Of a DNA stretch of 44,615 nt, positions 7,765 to 17,055 are shown in pieces. Position 1 is the stretch's first letter, and every line of letters begins with the position of its first letter. Both the position numbers and the translations under genes were made by a program. The DNA comes from Anaerolineaceae bacterium (lineage in GTDB: Bacteria > Bacillota > Clostridia > Lachnospirales > Lachnospiraceae). Under the pieces are notes generated by a model. The model saw nothing but the letters and a program-made list of their open reading frames with translations, did not search any database and had not been told where the DNA came from. The DNA lies in the NCBI GenBank assembly GCA_004294845.1, contig SHOH01000001.1, positions 49,989 through 94,603 on the forward strand. The letters are read 5' to 3'.

Positions 7765-9138
7765 ATGAACAAATATTCAGAGATAACTCCGGAAATATAT
7801 AATCTGGCAGAGATGATTAAAGAAAACTGTGTCATTGATCCCGGTTTATATCAAAAATATGACGTTAAAAGAGGTTTGCGTGATATTAGCGGTAGAGGTG
7901 TGCTTACAGGACTTACTGAGATCTGTGATGTACATTCCTATACCATAGTTAACAATGAATACATACCATGTGAAGGTAAGCTCTACTATCGAGGTATTGA
8001 CATAGAAGAGATTATTGCAGGCTTTATTAAGGATGATCGTTATGGATTTGAAGAGGTCACATATCTTTTGCTCTTTGGCGAAATGCCAAATGTAAAGCAG
8101 CTGGACGACTTTGTAAAGCAGCTCGAATTCTACCGTGAGCTTCCTCCAAGTTTTGTAAGGGATATTATTATGAAGGCCCCCAGCAATGATATGATGAACA
8201 CCCTTGCCCGTAGTGTACTTACTCTATATTCTTATGATGAGCAGGCAGATAATATAAGCATAGAGAATGTGCTCAGGCAGGGACTTCAACTTATTGCTTT
8301 ATTTCCTCTTTTATCTGTATATGGATACAAGGCATATCGTCATTATAGTTTTGGTAAGAGCTTGGTAATCCATCCGCCAAAGGCCGGATTGTCAACAGCT
8401 GAGAATTTGTTATACATGCTTCGCTCCAACAAGAAATATACAAAACTAGAGGCAAAGATACTTGATATTGCGTTGGTACTTCATGCTGAGCATGGTGGCG
8501 GTAATAACTCTACATTTACTACACATGTTGTAACGTCCTCCGGTACGGACACATATTCTGCCATTGCGGCATCCTTGGGGTCTTTGAAAGGACCCAGACA
8601 TGGTGGAGCCAATATTAAGGTTATGCAGATGTTCGATGATTTAAAAGATAAGGTTAAGGACTGGACTAATGAAGAAGAGGTGTCAGAATATCTTGCTGCC
8701 TTATTGAATAAGAAGGCTTTCGATAATGCCGGTTTGATATATGGTATGGGACACGCGGTTTATTCAATATCTGACCCCAGAGCAAATGTATTTAAGCAAT
8801 ACGTAAGAAGCTTATCTGAAGAAAAGGGTATGCAGGAAGAGTTTGCCCTTTATGAAATGGTTGAGAGATTAGCCCCCGAAATTATCGCCAGAGAAAGGAA
8901 GATCTACAAGGGAGTCAGTGCCAATGTGGATTTCTACAGTGGTTTTGTATACCATATGCTGGGACTTCCTAAGGAACTATATACCCCCATATTTGCCGTG
9001 GCGAGAATATCAGGCTGGATGGCACATCGCTTGGAAGAACTTAATAATCAGGGTAAAATTATCCGTCCCGCTTATAAGAGCGTTGCTACCTTAAAACCAT
9101 ATGTAGCCCTTAAAGATCGATATAATGAAAATAAATAA
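7765..9138 (+). CDS. Citrate synthase
   Basis: A 457-residue citrate synthase, condensing acetyl-CoA and oxaloacetate to citrate in the cytoplasm. The family signatures are clear: LYYRGIDIEEII near residue 73, HAEHGGGNNSTFTTHVV with the active-site region near 240, GSLKGPRHGGAN near 270, GMGHAVYSISDPRA near 327, and DFYSGFVYHMLGLP near 388 holding the conserved aspartate. Length fits the long anaerobe-type enzymes. The start has AAAGGAG 8 bases upstream. It stands alone with its own promoter and structured leader. In a fermenting Clostridium-like cell it most likely serves glutamate synthesis rather than a full cycle. A 2-methylcitrate activity cannot be excluded from sequence. Confidence 0.95.
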   Translation: MNKYSEITPEIYNLAEMIKENCVIDPGLYQKYDVKRGLRDISGRGVLTGLTEICDVHSYTIVNNEYIPCEGKLYYRGIDIEEIIAGFIKDDRYGFEEVTYLLLFGEMPNVKQLDDFVKQLEFYRELPPSFVRDIIMKAPSNDMMNTLARSVLTLYSYDEQADNISIENVLRQGLQLIALFPLLSVYGYKAYRHYSFGKSLVIHPPKAGLSTAENLLYMLRSNKKYTKLEAKILDIALVLHAEHGGGNNSTFTTHVVTSSGTDTYSAIAASLGSLKGPRHGGANIKVMQMFDDLKDKVKDWTNEEEVSEYLAALLNKKAFDNAGLIYGMGHAVYSISDPRANVFKQYVRSLSEEKGMQEEFALYEMVERLAPEIIARERKIYKGVSANVDFYSGFVYHMLGLPKELYTPIFAVARISGWMAHRLEELNNQGKIIRPAYKSVATLKPYVALKDRYNENK

Positions 9139-9297
9139 AAGATAAGCAAATTTTATTTAAAATTGAATAATATACTATTTTTCGCCATTTAACCATAAAA
9201 TTCTAGTGTATTTATGTTTTTATTGCATATACTATCATCGTAACATCTTAAGAAATAATTCGATGAAATATATAAATATTTTAAAAGGATGTTTCAG

Positions 9298-9358
9298 ATG
9301 TTACTCTTATATGTAACATAAACAAGAACACAGATTATCCTTTCGTCATATAGGATAA
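9298..9358 (+). promoter_or_regulatory. Two hairpins in the spore-protein leader
   Basis: The 238-base gap before the SASP gene is AT-rich and holds two inverted repeats: ATGTTAC/GTAACAT (9298-9304 and 9313-9319) and TTATCCT/AGGATAA (9335-9341 and 9352-9358). The second lies just before the GGAGG ribosome site. I could not pick out a convincing sigma-G promoter, although one is expected for this gene class. Confidence 0.5.
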
Positions 9359-9376
9359 GAAAATGGAGGAGTTTAT

Positions 9377-9577
9377 ATGGCAAGTAGAAACAGAGCAGAA
9401 ATACCTCAGGCAAGAGAAGCGCTAGATAAGTTTAAGTTCGAAGTAGCTAACGAATTGGGTGTTCCTCTAAAAAATGGGTATAACGGAGACTTAACCTCAT
9501 ATCAGAATGGTTCCGTTGGTGGTCATATGGTAAAGAAAATGATCCAGAATGAGGAAAGAAGAATGTCCGGGCAGTAA
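9377..9577 (+). CDS. Alpha/beta-type small acid-soluble spore protein
   Basis: A 66-residue protein of the alpha/beta SASP family, which coats and protects DNA in dormant spores and is later cut by the GPR protease. It shows the family pattern: an ALDKFKFEVANELG block with the likely GPR cleavage site in KFEVA, then GYNGDLTSYQNGSVGGHMVKKMI. The start follows AATGGAGGAG. It is a single gene with its own terminator. Its presence is direct evidence that the organism, or its recent ancestor, forms endospores. Expression is expected in the forespore under sigma-G; this is family knowledge, not seen here. Confidence 0.96.
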   Translation: MASRNRAEIPQAREALDKFKFEVANELGVPLKNGYNGDLTSYQNGSVGGHMVKKMIQNEERRMSGQ

Positions 9578-9618
9578 ATTCGCAAACTATGGTTATTATA
9601 ATTAATATAGTTGTTTAT

Positions 9619-9647
9619 AAAGCGGTTACTAAGTAGCCGCTTTATAG
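9619..9647 (+). terminator. Intrinsic terminator after the SASP gene
   Basis: AAAGCGGTTAC (9619-9629) pairs with GTAGCCGCTTT (9633-9643) over a 3-base loop with one G-U pair, ending in TTTAT. It separates the spore gene from rsmD. Confidence 0.8.
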
Positions 9648-9674
9648 CTTAAAAAAAACAAATCCGAAAACAAG

Positions 9675-9702
9675 TTGACAAATATACATAATATTATAAA
9701 AT
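9675..9702 (+). promoter_or_regulatory. Promoter of rsmD-coaD
   Basis: TTGACA (9675-9680), a 16-base spacer and TAAAAT (9697-9702). The -10 overlaps the upstream in-frame ATG at 9701, which argues that rsmD actually starts further down, at 9743. Confidence 0.65.
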
Positions 9703-9742
9703 GATTATAAGCCATTGTTTTTTCATGAAATGGGGAATGATA

Positions 9743-10303
9743 ATGAGGGTTATAGCTGGTAAAGCCAGAAGGCTTAATCTTAAAACGCCACAAGGCTTTG
9801 ACACCAGGCCAACTACCGATAAGATTAAAGAGACACTTTTTAATATTCTGAGTCCGTATTTGGCAGATGCTGATTTTCTAGATCTTTTTGCGGGAAGTGG
9901 AGCAATAGGAATAGAAGCTTTGTCAAGGGGGGCTAAATACGCAGCCTTTGTAGAAAATGACAGAGCAGCTTTAGAATGTATAAAATCAAATCTTAAATAT
10001 ACCAAATTAGATTCTTATGCTGAGATTTATTCTTTGGGAGTAATAGAAGCCATAAAAGCCTTAGAAATTAAGGGTAAGGTGTTTGATGTAGTATTCATGG
10101 ATCCGCCCTATAACAGCAACTTTGAGCAAGATATATTATTAGCCTTACAAAATTCCAACATAATATATTGCGATACAATTATTATTGTAGAAGCCTCGAA
10201 GCAGACAAGCTTTGACTTTTTAAAGGATACACATTTCAGGCAGTTTAAGAAAAAGGAATACAAATCAAACAAGCATGTCTTTTTGGAGGTATTTACAAAA
10301 TAG
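9743..10303 (+). CDS. rsmD: 16S rRNA (guanine(966)-N(2))-methyltransferase RsmD
   Basis: An SAM-dependent methyltransferase that modifies G966 of 16S rRNA in the assembling small subunit. With the start at 9743 it is 186 residues and begins MRVIAGKARRLNLKTPQG, the conserved family N-terminus. It has the SAM-binding motif DLFAGSGAIGIEAL near residues 52-65 and the catalytic MDPPYN near 115. Earlier in-frame ATGs at 9701, 9725 and 9737 give atypical leaders, and the first lies in the promoter -10; GGGG at 9732-9735 is spaced correctly for 9743. It is followed after 36 bases by coaD, the common rsmD-coaD pairing. Confidence 0.95.
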   Translation: MRVIAGKARRLNLKTPQGFDTRPTTDKIKETLFNILSPYLADADFLDLFAGSGAIGIEALSRGAKYAAFVENDRAALECIKSNLKYTKLDSYAEIYSLGVIEAIKALEIKGKVFDVVFMDPPYNSNFEQDILLALQNSNIIYCDTIIIVEASKQTSFDFLKDTHFRQFKKKEYKSNKHVFLEVFTK

Positions 10304-10339
10304 ACGACATAGTAGTATATTGATAGAATGGAGATATTT

Positions 10340-10840
10340 ATGAAGATTGGAATCTATCCAGGAACTTTTGATCCGATAACTTTGGGACATCTAGATATAA
10401 TCATCAGAGCATCAAAGCTTGTGGATCATTTAGTAATCGGAGTTCTTACAAATATATCAAAAAAAACTGTATTTACTGTAGATGAACGTGTTGAATTTTT
10501 ACATCGGGTTCTTAAGGAGAATAATCTGGATAAAAAAATTAAAGTAGAAGCCTTTAATGGCTTATTAGTAGATTTTGCAAAGGCTCAGAATTCATCCTTT
10601 ATTGTCAGGGGCTTACGAGCCATTACTGACTTTGATTATGAACTACAATTAGCTCAGACAAATCATGTAATGGTGCCTGAAATTGATACGATATTTTTTA
10701 CAACAAGATTGGAATATTCATATCTGAGCTCAAGTACAGTAAGAGAAATAGCAAGTTTTGGTGGAGATATCAAACAGTTTGTGCCGGAATGTATTGTACA
10801 GTCTGTATATGATAAATATAATGCGATAGGGAGTGTTTGA
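10340..10840 (+). CDS. coaD: Pantetheine-phosphate adenylyltransferase
   Basis: CoaD transfers AMP from ATP to 4'-phosphopantetheine, the fourth step of coenzyme A synthesis. The 166-residue protein begins MKIGIYPGTFDPITLGHLDI with the nucleotidyl-transferase TxGH motif, and ends with the SSSTVREIA segment that contacts ATP. An RGLRAITDFDYELQLA block in the middle is also diagnostic. The start at 10340 is preferred over an ATG 12 bases earlier because GGAG at 10330-10333 is then correctly spaced. The stop is 2 bases from the ATG of the coiled-coil gene, so they are probably cotranscribed. Confidence 0.97.
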   Translation: MKIGIYPGTFDPITLGHLDIIIRASKLVDHLVIGVLTNISKKTVFTVDERVEFLHRVLKENNLDKKIKVEAFNGLLVDFAKAQNSSFIVRGLRAITDFDYELQLAQTNHVMVPEIDTIFFTTRLEYSYLSSSTVREIASFGGDIKQFVPECIVQSVYDKYNAIGSV

Positions 10841-10842
10841 AT

Positions 10843-11484
10843 ATGGGAGCAAGCAGAATTGAGCAGTTGATAGAGGACATATATGAATTTGTTGAAAGTT
10901 GTAGGATGCAGCCGCTTTCAAGCACTAAGGTTATCGTACCTAAGGATGAACTATATGATCTTTTAGATGAGCTAAGGCTTAGAACACCGGACGAAATCAA
11001 GCGCTATCAAAAAATAATCGCAAATAGGGATGCAATAATTGCTGATGCTGAGAATAAATCGGAACAAATATTAGCAAACACAAGAGATAAAGCTAAGGAA
11101 TTATTGAATGAGCATGAAATTATGCAGCAGGCTTATTATGAAGCTAATGAAATGATAATGCAAGCCTCCCAAGAAGCCGATAGGCTTCGCAGAGAAGCAA
11201 ATGAAGAAGCAGATCAAATCAGGACAGGCGTATTGGTTTATTCTAATGATATATTGAATGAATTAGAAAAGGTTGTATCAGCTGTCTATGAGGCATCGCT
11301 ATCCAAGTACGATGGCTTTATAAATGCTTTAGGAAACAACCTAGATATCATAAGGCATAATAAGCAGGAATTGATGGATCAATTATACCCAAATAATAGC
11401 ACAGCAAGTACTAATCCTGAAGAGAGATATAAGGATGATGATTATAATTTTGATGAGAACACCTTTACCCAGGATGTAGAGTAA
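10843..11484 (+). CDS. Coiled-coil protein of unknown function (ATP synthase b-subunit-like)
   Basis: A 213-residue protein with no firm family match by eye. After an N-terminal segment with a conserved look (IEQLIEDIYEFVESCR and KVIVPKDELYDLLDELR) comes a long heptad-rich helix at about residues 45-125, full of Ala, Glu and Arg (EADRLRREANEEADQIR), then a second short helical block and an acidic, low-complexity tail (YKDDDYNFDENTF). Such proteins are often annotated as ATPase or F0 b-subunit-like because of the coiled coil, but no membrane anchor is present. GGGAG at 10829-10833 sets the start. It follows coaD directly and converges with ylbJ, only 4 bases separating the stops. A DivIVA-like structural role is a guess. 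Confidence 0.75.
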   Translation: MGASRIEQLIEDIYEFVESCRMQPLSSTKVIVPKDELYDLLDELRLRTPDEIKRYQKIIANRDAIIADAENKSEQILANTRDKAKELLNEHEIMQQAYYEANEMIMQASQEADRLRREANEEADQIRTGVLVYSNDILNELEKVVSAVYEASLSKYDGFINALGNNLDIIRHNKQELMDQLYPNNSTASTNPEERYKDDDYNFDENTFTQDVE

Positions 11485-11488
11485 TAAT

Positions 11489-12472
11489 TTAGGTTCTAAA
11501 TAAAAATACATATAAAAATGAGAGCGACATAGCTATGATAGCACTTAGCATCTTAACATAAATATAGGTTTTTATGGATAGTCTTGATTCTCCAAGTACA
11601 CTTTTGGTTTGTGCCAGCCCGGATAATCCTCCAAAAGAAGCTATGAAGGAAACCAAGACTATTTTTATATTGCTATCCATATGAATTTTACATATTTGAT
11701 CTATTCCGGTTGTAATTTCAAGGATGCCCATTAATATAGCTTTATAGAAGCTAAAGCTTGGACCGATTTCATTTATTATTTGTGCCAATATTGAAAAAAG
11801 AATAATATAGCCTCCGATTTTTGTGACTACCTCAAAGCCATTCATGATGGATTTATCTAATATGTCAAATGAAAATCTGACAGACTTGTATTTACTTTCA
11901 ACCCCAGCGGTTGCTATATTTATATCAGAATAAGCTTGTGTTTTTTTATTATAATGATTTAGATAGTTTCGGTAGATAATAGCACTTAGAATAGATGAAC
12001 CATAGATTATCACAAAAAGCGCTAATCTCATTCTTGGTATTTTCAGCTGATTAATAGCTATATAGTTCATGATAAATATAGGACTGGCATTATTACACAT
12101 ACTAAGAAGAAAGTGTGCTTCCTTGTGGTCAATTTTGCCCTCGGTAGCCAAATCTGCAGTTGATTTAGCTCCCATGGGAAGGCCGGATAAAAATCCTATT
12201 AGTATAGGATAGCAACCGTTAGGACTAACCCTAAACAATCTTCCAAACACAGGATATAATATGTTACTGATTTTTCCCGCGATATTAATACGGATCATCA
12301 GGTTGGATACTATGATAAAGGGCAGTAGTGTAGGCAAAACATTTAGAAACCATAGCATTAGTCCTGAGCTAGCACCCTTATAGGACGAATAGGGAAATAA
12401 AAACATTAAGATAAAAAAGAATAATACAAATCCTTTCAATAATTTACTTTTATATTTAATTATTTGCTTCAT
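11489..12472 (-). CDS. ylbJ: Sporulation integral membrane protein YlbJ
   Basis: A 327-residue polytopic membrane protein on the reverse strand. It matches YlbJ by the LNVLPTLLPFIIVSNLMI, GFLSGLPMGAKSTADL and LLSMCNNASPIFIMNYIA segments, which belong to the nucleoside-recognition (Gate) domain group. In Bacillus YlbJ is required for normal spore formation under sigma-E; the transported substrate is not established. The protein is somewhat shorter than the roughly 400 residues I would expect, lacking much of the variable middle. Its presence beside coaD matches the coaD-ylbJ linkage common in Firmicutes, though here ylbJ is on the opposite strand. No terminator separates it from the convergent neighbour. 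Confidence 0.88.
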   Translation of the reverse strand: MKQIIKYKSKLLKGFVLFFFILMFLFPYSSYKGASSGLMLWFLNVLPTLLPFIIVSNLMIRINIAGKISNILYPVFGRLFRVSPNGCYPILIGFLSGLPMGAKSTADLATEGKIDHKEAHFLLSMCNNASPIFIMNYIAINQLKIPRMRLALFVIIYGSSILSAIIYRNYLNHYNKKTQAYSDINIATAGVESKYKSVRFSFDILDKSIMNGFEVVTKIGGYIILFSILAQIINEIGPSFSFYKAILMGILEITTGIDQICKIHMDSNIKIVLVSFIASFGGLSGLAQTKSVLGESRLSIKTYIYVKMLSAIIAMSLSFLYVFLFRT

Positions 12473-12576
12473 AGAATTCTACCATTTACCTGGTGTGATT
12501 ACTATAATCTATTGAAAGGAGAACAAGATTATTCAATGATTTAATAGATTAATACAAATTTGAAAGGAGACAGTCT

Positions 12577-14379
12577 ATGTCAGAAGGTAGATTACCAAAA
12601 CGGAGTGAGATTGAAAAAAAATTCACATGGGCAATTGAAGATCTTTATGCTACAGATGAATTGTGGGAGAAGGAATATAATGAGCTTAAGGAGATGATGC
12701 CAAAAGCAACTGATTATCGAGGCAGATTATCAGAATCAGCACAAGTATTATTGGGCTTTTTAAGACTTTATGATGAGCTTGGTGTTCTTATGGAGCGGGT
12801 ATATGTATATGCCAATCAAAAATATCATGAGGACACAGGCAATCCTGTATATCAGGATTTGGCTGATAAATCCGGTGTAATTATAGTACAGTTGGAATCG
12901 GCATTATCCTTTGCTACTCCAGAAATTCTATCAATACCTGAAGAAACCTTAGAGCGTTTTAAGTCAGAGGAGGAGGAACTTAGGGTTTATGATTTTTATC
13001 TAAAGAATATACTTCGTCGTAAACCACATATTCTTTCTGCTCAGATGGAGGAGCTTTTGGCCGATGCGGGCGAGATGGCTTCTTCACCTGACAATATATA
13101 TTCTAAATTTGACAATGCGGATCTGAAATTCCCAGAGATAAAGGATGAGAATGGGGATACAGTCAGGATTACCCATGGTAGGTTCATACAGCTTTTAGAG
13201 AGTAGTGACCGCAGAGTAAGGGAGGAAGCATTTAAAGGGGTATATGAAACCTATGAAAGCTTTAAGAATACTCTCGCTGCAACCTTCAGTTCAAATGTAA
13301 AGCAGGAATTATTCTTTACTAAGGCGAGAAAATATGGCTCAAATCTTGAAAAAGCATTGAATGACAGTAATGTTCCCGTCAGCGTATATACCAATTTAAT
13401 AAATGCAGTTCATGATAACATGGGCCTTATGCATCGCTATGTATCATTAAGAAAGAAGCTCTTAGGTGTTAACGAGCTTCATATGTATGATTTGTATACA
13501 CCTCTTGTACAGGATGTCAAGATGGAAGTACCATTTGATGAAGCCAAGAAGATAGTGGCAGAAGGCCTTAAGCCTTTAGGGGAAGAATACCAGGAGATTC
13601 TTCAGGAAGGATTTGGTAACCGTTGGATTGATATATATGAAAATGAGAACAAAAGAAGCGGTGCTTATTCCTGGGGTGCTTATGGTACGCATCCTTATGT
13701 ACTATTAAATTATAATGATACCCTAGATAACGTATTTACCCTAGCCCATGAGATGGGGCATGCTATCCATAGCTACTATTCAGATAAGGTACAGCCATAT
13801 GTTTATGCAGGCTATAAAATTTTCGTAGCAGAGGTGGCATCCACCTGTAACGAAGCTATATTGATTAACCATATGCTTAAAAAGACCGAAGATAAGCTTC
13901 AGAAGGCATATCTAATTAACCATTTCCTTGACAAATTCAAGGGAACTCTATACAGACAGACTATGTTCGCTGAGTTTGAGATGATAACACACAAGATGGT
14001 AGAGGAAGGACAGAGCTTGACAGCTGATACTCTATGCAAGATTTATCATGACCTAAACGTTCTTTATTATGGAAATGATATCGTTATTGATCCAGAAATA
14101 GATATGGAGTGGGCAAGAATTCCTCATTTCTATAGAGCCTTTTATGTATATCAGTATGCAACCGGTTATTCTGCTGCAATTGCTTTATCGAGACGTATAT
14201 TACAGGAGGGCAAGCCTGCAGTCGATGATTATATTCGCTTCTTAAGCGGAGGAAGCTCTGATTATCCAATAGAGCTGCTAAAGAAAGCCGGAGTCGATAT
14301 GAGCACTAAGGAACCCGTAAATCAGGCCCTTAAATTATTTGAAGAACTGTTAGATCAAATGGAAGAACTGATGCTGTAA
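12577..14379 (+). CDS. pepF: Oligoendopeptidase F (M3 family)
   Basis: A 600-residue zinc metallopeptidase that cleaves medium-length peptides in the cytoplasm. The catalytic HEMGH motif lies near residue 391, in LAHEMGHAIHSYYS, with the downstream glutamate zinc ligand in FVAEVASTCNEAIL around residue 418. The N-terminal segment (LPKRSEIEKKFTWAIEDLY) and the GAYSWGAYGTHPYVLLNY block just before the active site are typical of the PepF subgroup. The start follows GAAAGGAG. It is transcribed divergently from ylbJ and converges with tmcAL. Length and motifs are complete. Confidence 0.96.
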   Translation: MSEGRLPKRSEIEKKFTWAIEDLYATDELWEKEYNELKEMMPKATDYRGRLSESAQVLLGFLRLYDELGVLMERVYVYANQKYHEDTGNPVYQDLADKSGVIIVQLESALSFATPEILSIPEETLERFKSEEEELRVYDFYLKNILRRKPHILSAQMEELLADAGEMASSPDNIYSKFDNADLKFPEIKDENGDTVRITHGRFIQLLESSDRRVREEAFKGVYETYESFKNTLAATFSSNVKQELFFTKARKYGSNLEKALNDSNVPVSVYTNLINAVHDNMGLMHRYVSLRKKLLGVNELHMYDLYTPLVQDVKMEVPFDEAKKIVAEGLKPLGEEYQEILQEGFGNRWIDIYENENKRSGAYSWGAYGTHPYVLLNYNDTLDNVFTLAHEMGHAIHSYYSDKVQPYVYAGYKIFVAEVASTCNEAILINHMLKKTEDKLQKAYLINHFLDKFKGTLYRQTMFAEFEMITHKMVEEGQSLTADTLCKIYHDLNVLYYGNDIVIDPEIDMEWARIPHFYRAFYVYQYATGYSAAIALSRRILQEGKPAVDDYIRFLSGGSSDYPIELLKKAGVDMSTKEPVNQALKLFEELLDQMEELML

Positions 14380-14398
14380 AGATGTTTGTAAGATCTGG

Positions 14399-14432
14399 TG
14401 CAAAATAAGTAACCTCCTTATAATATTTTGCA
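14399..14432. terminator. Hairpin between convergent pepF and tmcAL
   Basis: TGCAAAATA (14399-14407) pairs with TATTTTGCA (14424-14432) across a 16-base loop. It sits between two convergent stops and may end transcription in both directions, but neither side has a proper T-run, so this is tentative. Confidence 0.45.
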
Positions 14433-14441
14433 ACAGATTCT

Positions 14442-15743
14442 TTATATCATGCAGATTCCATGCTTGTACTCATTTGGTATTACAGTTTTATATTTATCAA
14501 ATAGGTTTTGGTTGTATAGATGGGTGGCGAAGATATCCTGATTAAGCATCCTCATACCCAGAGTATCCAGCTGCTTGTCTGCTCTAGAGACCTTTGTAAT
14601 TACAGGAAGCCTTTCGAATTTCTTAATCTTACGTATAAGATGGGAGGCTTCCTTTTTCATGCCTAAAACTCTGGCATAATATATAATACTATCATCTAAA
14701 TATTCACGAAATGTATCCCTCTTTATATTCAAAAGAGTATGAATAAGTGCCCGGTTAACTCTGGTTAAGGTGATATTTTTTGTCTTTATAGTCTGAGATA
14801 ATTCTGTGATACTTTGATTCTGTAAATCAGTATTCTTAATTCTGTCTGCTATGTCTGAAGACAAGTCAAGATACTCAGAAAGCTGTATGCTACTTTCTGA
14901 CATAAGCTTGTACTTTATAAGAACTGAAAAATCTTCTATAGTGACTGGATATGTGATACAATGATTATTGATAAAATAATCAAAAACATTTTTGGGAACA
15001 CTAGCAATTACTGAGGTAAGATATGAAGAAGCATTAGCATTCTCCAGGATGCCACGGATAGCAGTGGCGGAGTTGATGACACCACTTAAATCCTCATTTG
15101 CTTGTTCATTAGTATTATTACTAACACTAATATGCTTATCGTGATAATTAGCCTTATGCCTTTTGATCGTAAATGGTTTTAAAGAGGAATTTAGTTGTAA
15201 GAGTGCCTTTATATATTCAATACCCAAAATGTTATTCGGTTCGGATATAACTTCAAGTAAATCACTACTTATGGGACTGCCGTCCAATTCAAGCATCTGC
15301 TCGGTAGCCTTTGCCCTAGCAGCGGGATATGTGAAGCCTTCTCTTATATAAGAGTATAATAAGTTCTGAAAACTTTCAGTGGGATTAATAAAAAGCTTTG
15401 CTGCTTCCTCTAAAACCTTGATATTTCCGGACTCGCTCCCAAAGCAAATATAATCCACGATACCTAAGCCGTTAAGCAAAGCGACTGCACCGAGAGCAAA
15501 ATACTGGGCACTGCCTGTCGCATAGCATATCGGGAGTTCTAATACCAAATCGACACCATTATTTAAAGCCATCAGACTACGATCATATTTGCTTATAATA
15601 GCCGGAGTACCCCGTTGGACAAAATCTCCGCTCATCACAGCAATTACATAATCTGCGCCTGTTATTTTTTTGGCTTCTTTTATATGGTGTTTATGGCCGT
15701 TATGGAACGGATTATATTCTGTTATGATACCAAGGACTTTCAT
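14442..15743 (-). CDS. tmcAL: tRNA(Met) cytidine acetate ligase (TmcAL, YlbM)
   Basis: A 433-residue nucleotidyltransferase-fold enzyme that uses acetate and ATP to make N4-acetylcytidine at the wobble position of elongator tRNA-Met. It begins MKVLGIITEYNPFHNGHKHH with the HxGH nucleotidylyltransferase motif, followed by VIAVMSGDFVQRGTPAI and CFGSESG, all diagnostic. The start at 15743 is chosen because AAAGGA is then correctly placed; the in-frame TTG 18 bases upstream overlaps that ribosome site. It is encoded directly upstream of, and divergent from, pta-ackA. That linkage of an acetate-consuming tRNA modifier with acetate metabolism genes is common in Firmicutes. Confidence 0.94.
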   Translation of the reverse strand: MKVLGIITEYNPFHNGHKHHIKEAKKITGADYVIAVMSGDFVQRGTPAIISKYDRSLMALNNGVDLVLELPICYATGSAQYFALGAVALLNGLGIVDYICFGSESGNIKVLEEAAKLFINPTESFQNLLYSYIREGFTYPAARAKATEQMLELDGSPISSDLLEVISEPNNILGIEYIKALLQLNSSLKPFTIKRHKANYHDKHISVSNNTNEQANEDLSGVINSATAIRGILENANASSYLTSVIASVPKNVFDYFINNHCITYPVTIEDFSVLIKYKLMSESSIQLSEYLDLSSDIADRIKNTDLQNQSITELSQTIKTKNITLTRVNRALIHTLLNIKRDTFREYLDDSIIYYARVLGMKKEASHLIRKIKKFERLPVITKVSRADKQLDTLGMRMLNQDIFATHLYNQNLFDKYKTVIPNEYKHGICMI

Positions 15744-15938
15744 TATATACCATCCTTTCAACGCTAGATTTATCTAGCTCTATTATGTAATTTTACTATA
15801 GGTTGTTTGAAAAGTATATTATTCTAAGTGGAAAAATTAAGATTGGTTATTATCGTATATATTTGTTAAATTATATACAATACTCATTATCTAATCAAGT
15901 TCTAGTGTATAAACAGCTATTTTTTCTAGTAAAACTAC

Positions 15939-15967
15939 TTGTATCCATCTAATATTTGTTTTATAAT
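15939..15967 (+). promoter_or_regulatory. Promoter of pta-ackA
   Basis: TTGTAT (15939-15944) and a perfect TATAAT (15962-15967) are 17 bases apart, about 70 bases before the pta start. The rest of the 293-base gap between tmcAL and pta is AT-rich; I saw no convincing catabolite-response (cre) site. Confidence 0.7.
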
Positions 15968-16036
15968 CAAGGTTGTGAGTCTTACTATATCTACTTATTT
16001 ATATAGAAAAACAGATGTTAAGGAAGGAGAAACATC

Positions 16037-17035
16037 ATGAGCTTTATTGATGACATTAAATTAAGAGCAAAAAAGAACATGAAAACCATAGTATTACCTG
16101 AGGCAGGAGATAGAAGAACCCTGGAAGCCGCTCATACAATTCTTTCAGAAGGTCTTGCAAATATCGTACTGATAGGCAATCAGGATGAAATAGCTAAAGG
16201 TGCTCAGGGGCTTGACTTGTCAAATGCAACAATTATCGACCCTAATACCGCTGACAAGCTTGAAGCATATACGGACCTCTTATATGAGCTTAGAAAGAAC
16301 AAGGGTATGACTCCTGAGAAGGCAAGAGAATTATTAACGACAGCGCCGCTTTACTTTGGTGTTACGATGGTAAAGGCAGGGGATGCAGACGGTATGGTAG
16401 CCGGAGCAGTATACTCTACAGCTGATGTACTCCGCTCGGCTCTTCAGGTAATTAAGACGGCTCCCGGAACAAAGATGGTTTCAGCCTTCTTTTTAATGGT
16501 AGTACCAAATTGCGAATATGGAGCAAATGGTACCTTTATTTTTGCAGACAGCGGATTAGTTCAAAATCCTTCATCAGAAGAATTGGCAGAGATTGCGGCA
16601 AGCAGTGCTAAAAGCTTTGAGCTTCTGGTTGAGAAAGAGGCAGTGGTTGGAATGCTTTCACATTCCACAAAGGGAAGTGCATCCCATCCTGATGTAGATA
16701 AGGTTGTTGAGGCAACAAAGATTGCTAAAGAAGCATATCCTAAAATTAAACTTGATGGCGAGTTTCAATTAGATGCAGCTATAGTACCTTCTGTAGGTGC
16801 ATCAAAAGCTCCCGGAAGTGATGTTGCAGGTAAAGCCAATGTATTAGTATTTCCTGATCTTGATTCCGGTAATATTGGTTATAAGTTAACTCAAAGACTA
16901 GCAAAGGCTGAAGCCTATGGACCTATTACTCAAGGACTAGATAAACCAGTAAATGATTTGTCCAGAGGCTGTAGCGCAGATGATATAGTAGGGGTTGTAG
17001 CGATTACTGCTGTACAGGCATCAGCAAGCAGATAA
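16037..17035 (+). CDS. pta: Phosphate acetyltransferase
   Basis: A 332-residue Pta that converts acetyl-CoA and phosphate to acetyl phosphate. It matches the short, single-domain bacterial form: [19 protein letters not shown] at the N-terminus, [19 protein letters not shown] near residue 118, and the C-terminal [24 protein letters not shown] and [20 protein letters not shown] blocks. The start follows AAGGAAGGAG. With ackA, 20 bases downstream, it forms the acetate branch of fermentation, generating ATP by substrate-level phosphorylation; acetyl phosphate can also act as a phosphodonor. Confidence 0.98.
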   Translation: MSFIDDIKLRAKKNMKTIVLPEAGDRRTLEAAHTILSEGLANIVLIGNQDEIAKGAQGLDLSNATIIDPNTADKLEAYTDLLYELRKNKGMTPEKARELLTTAPLYFGVTMVKAGDADGMVAGAVYSTADVLRSALQVIKTAPGTKMVSAFFLMVVPNCEYGANGTFIFADSGLVQNPSSEELAEIAASSAKSFELLVEKEAVVGMLSHSTKGSASHPDVDKVVEATKIAKEAYPKIKLDGEFQLDAAIVPSVGASKAPGSDVAGKANVLVFPDLDSGNIGYKLTQRLAKAEAYGPITQGLDKPVNDLSRGCSADDIVGVVAITAVQASASR

Positions 17036-17055
17036 AAAAATTGGAGGATAGTGAT

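Noticed and set aside
9701-9742. Upstream start for rsmD at 9701
   Set aside because: The ATG falls in the promoter -10, and the extra residues are not part of the family; 9743 has a spaced GGGG site.
12510-12545. AAAGGAG followed by ATG ATT TAA before pepF, a two-codon mini-frame
   Set aside because: Spacing to the ATG is too long and a proper ribosome site directly precedes pepF; probably chance.
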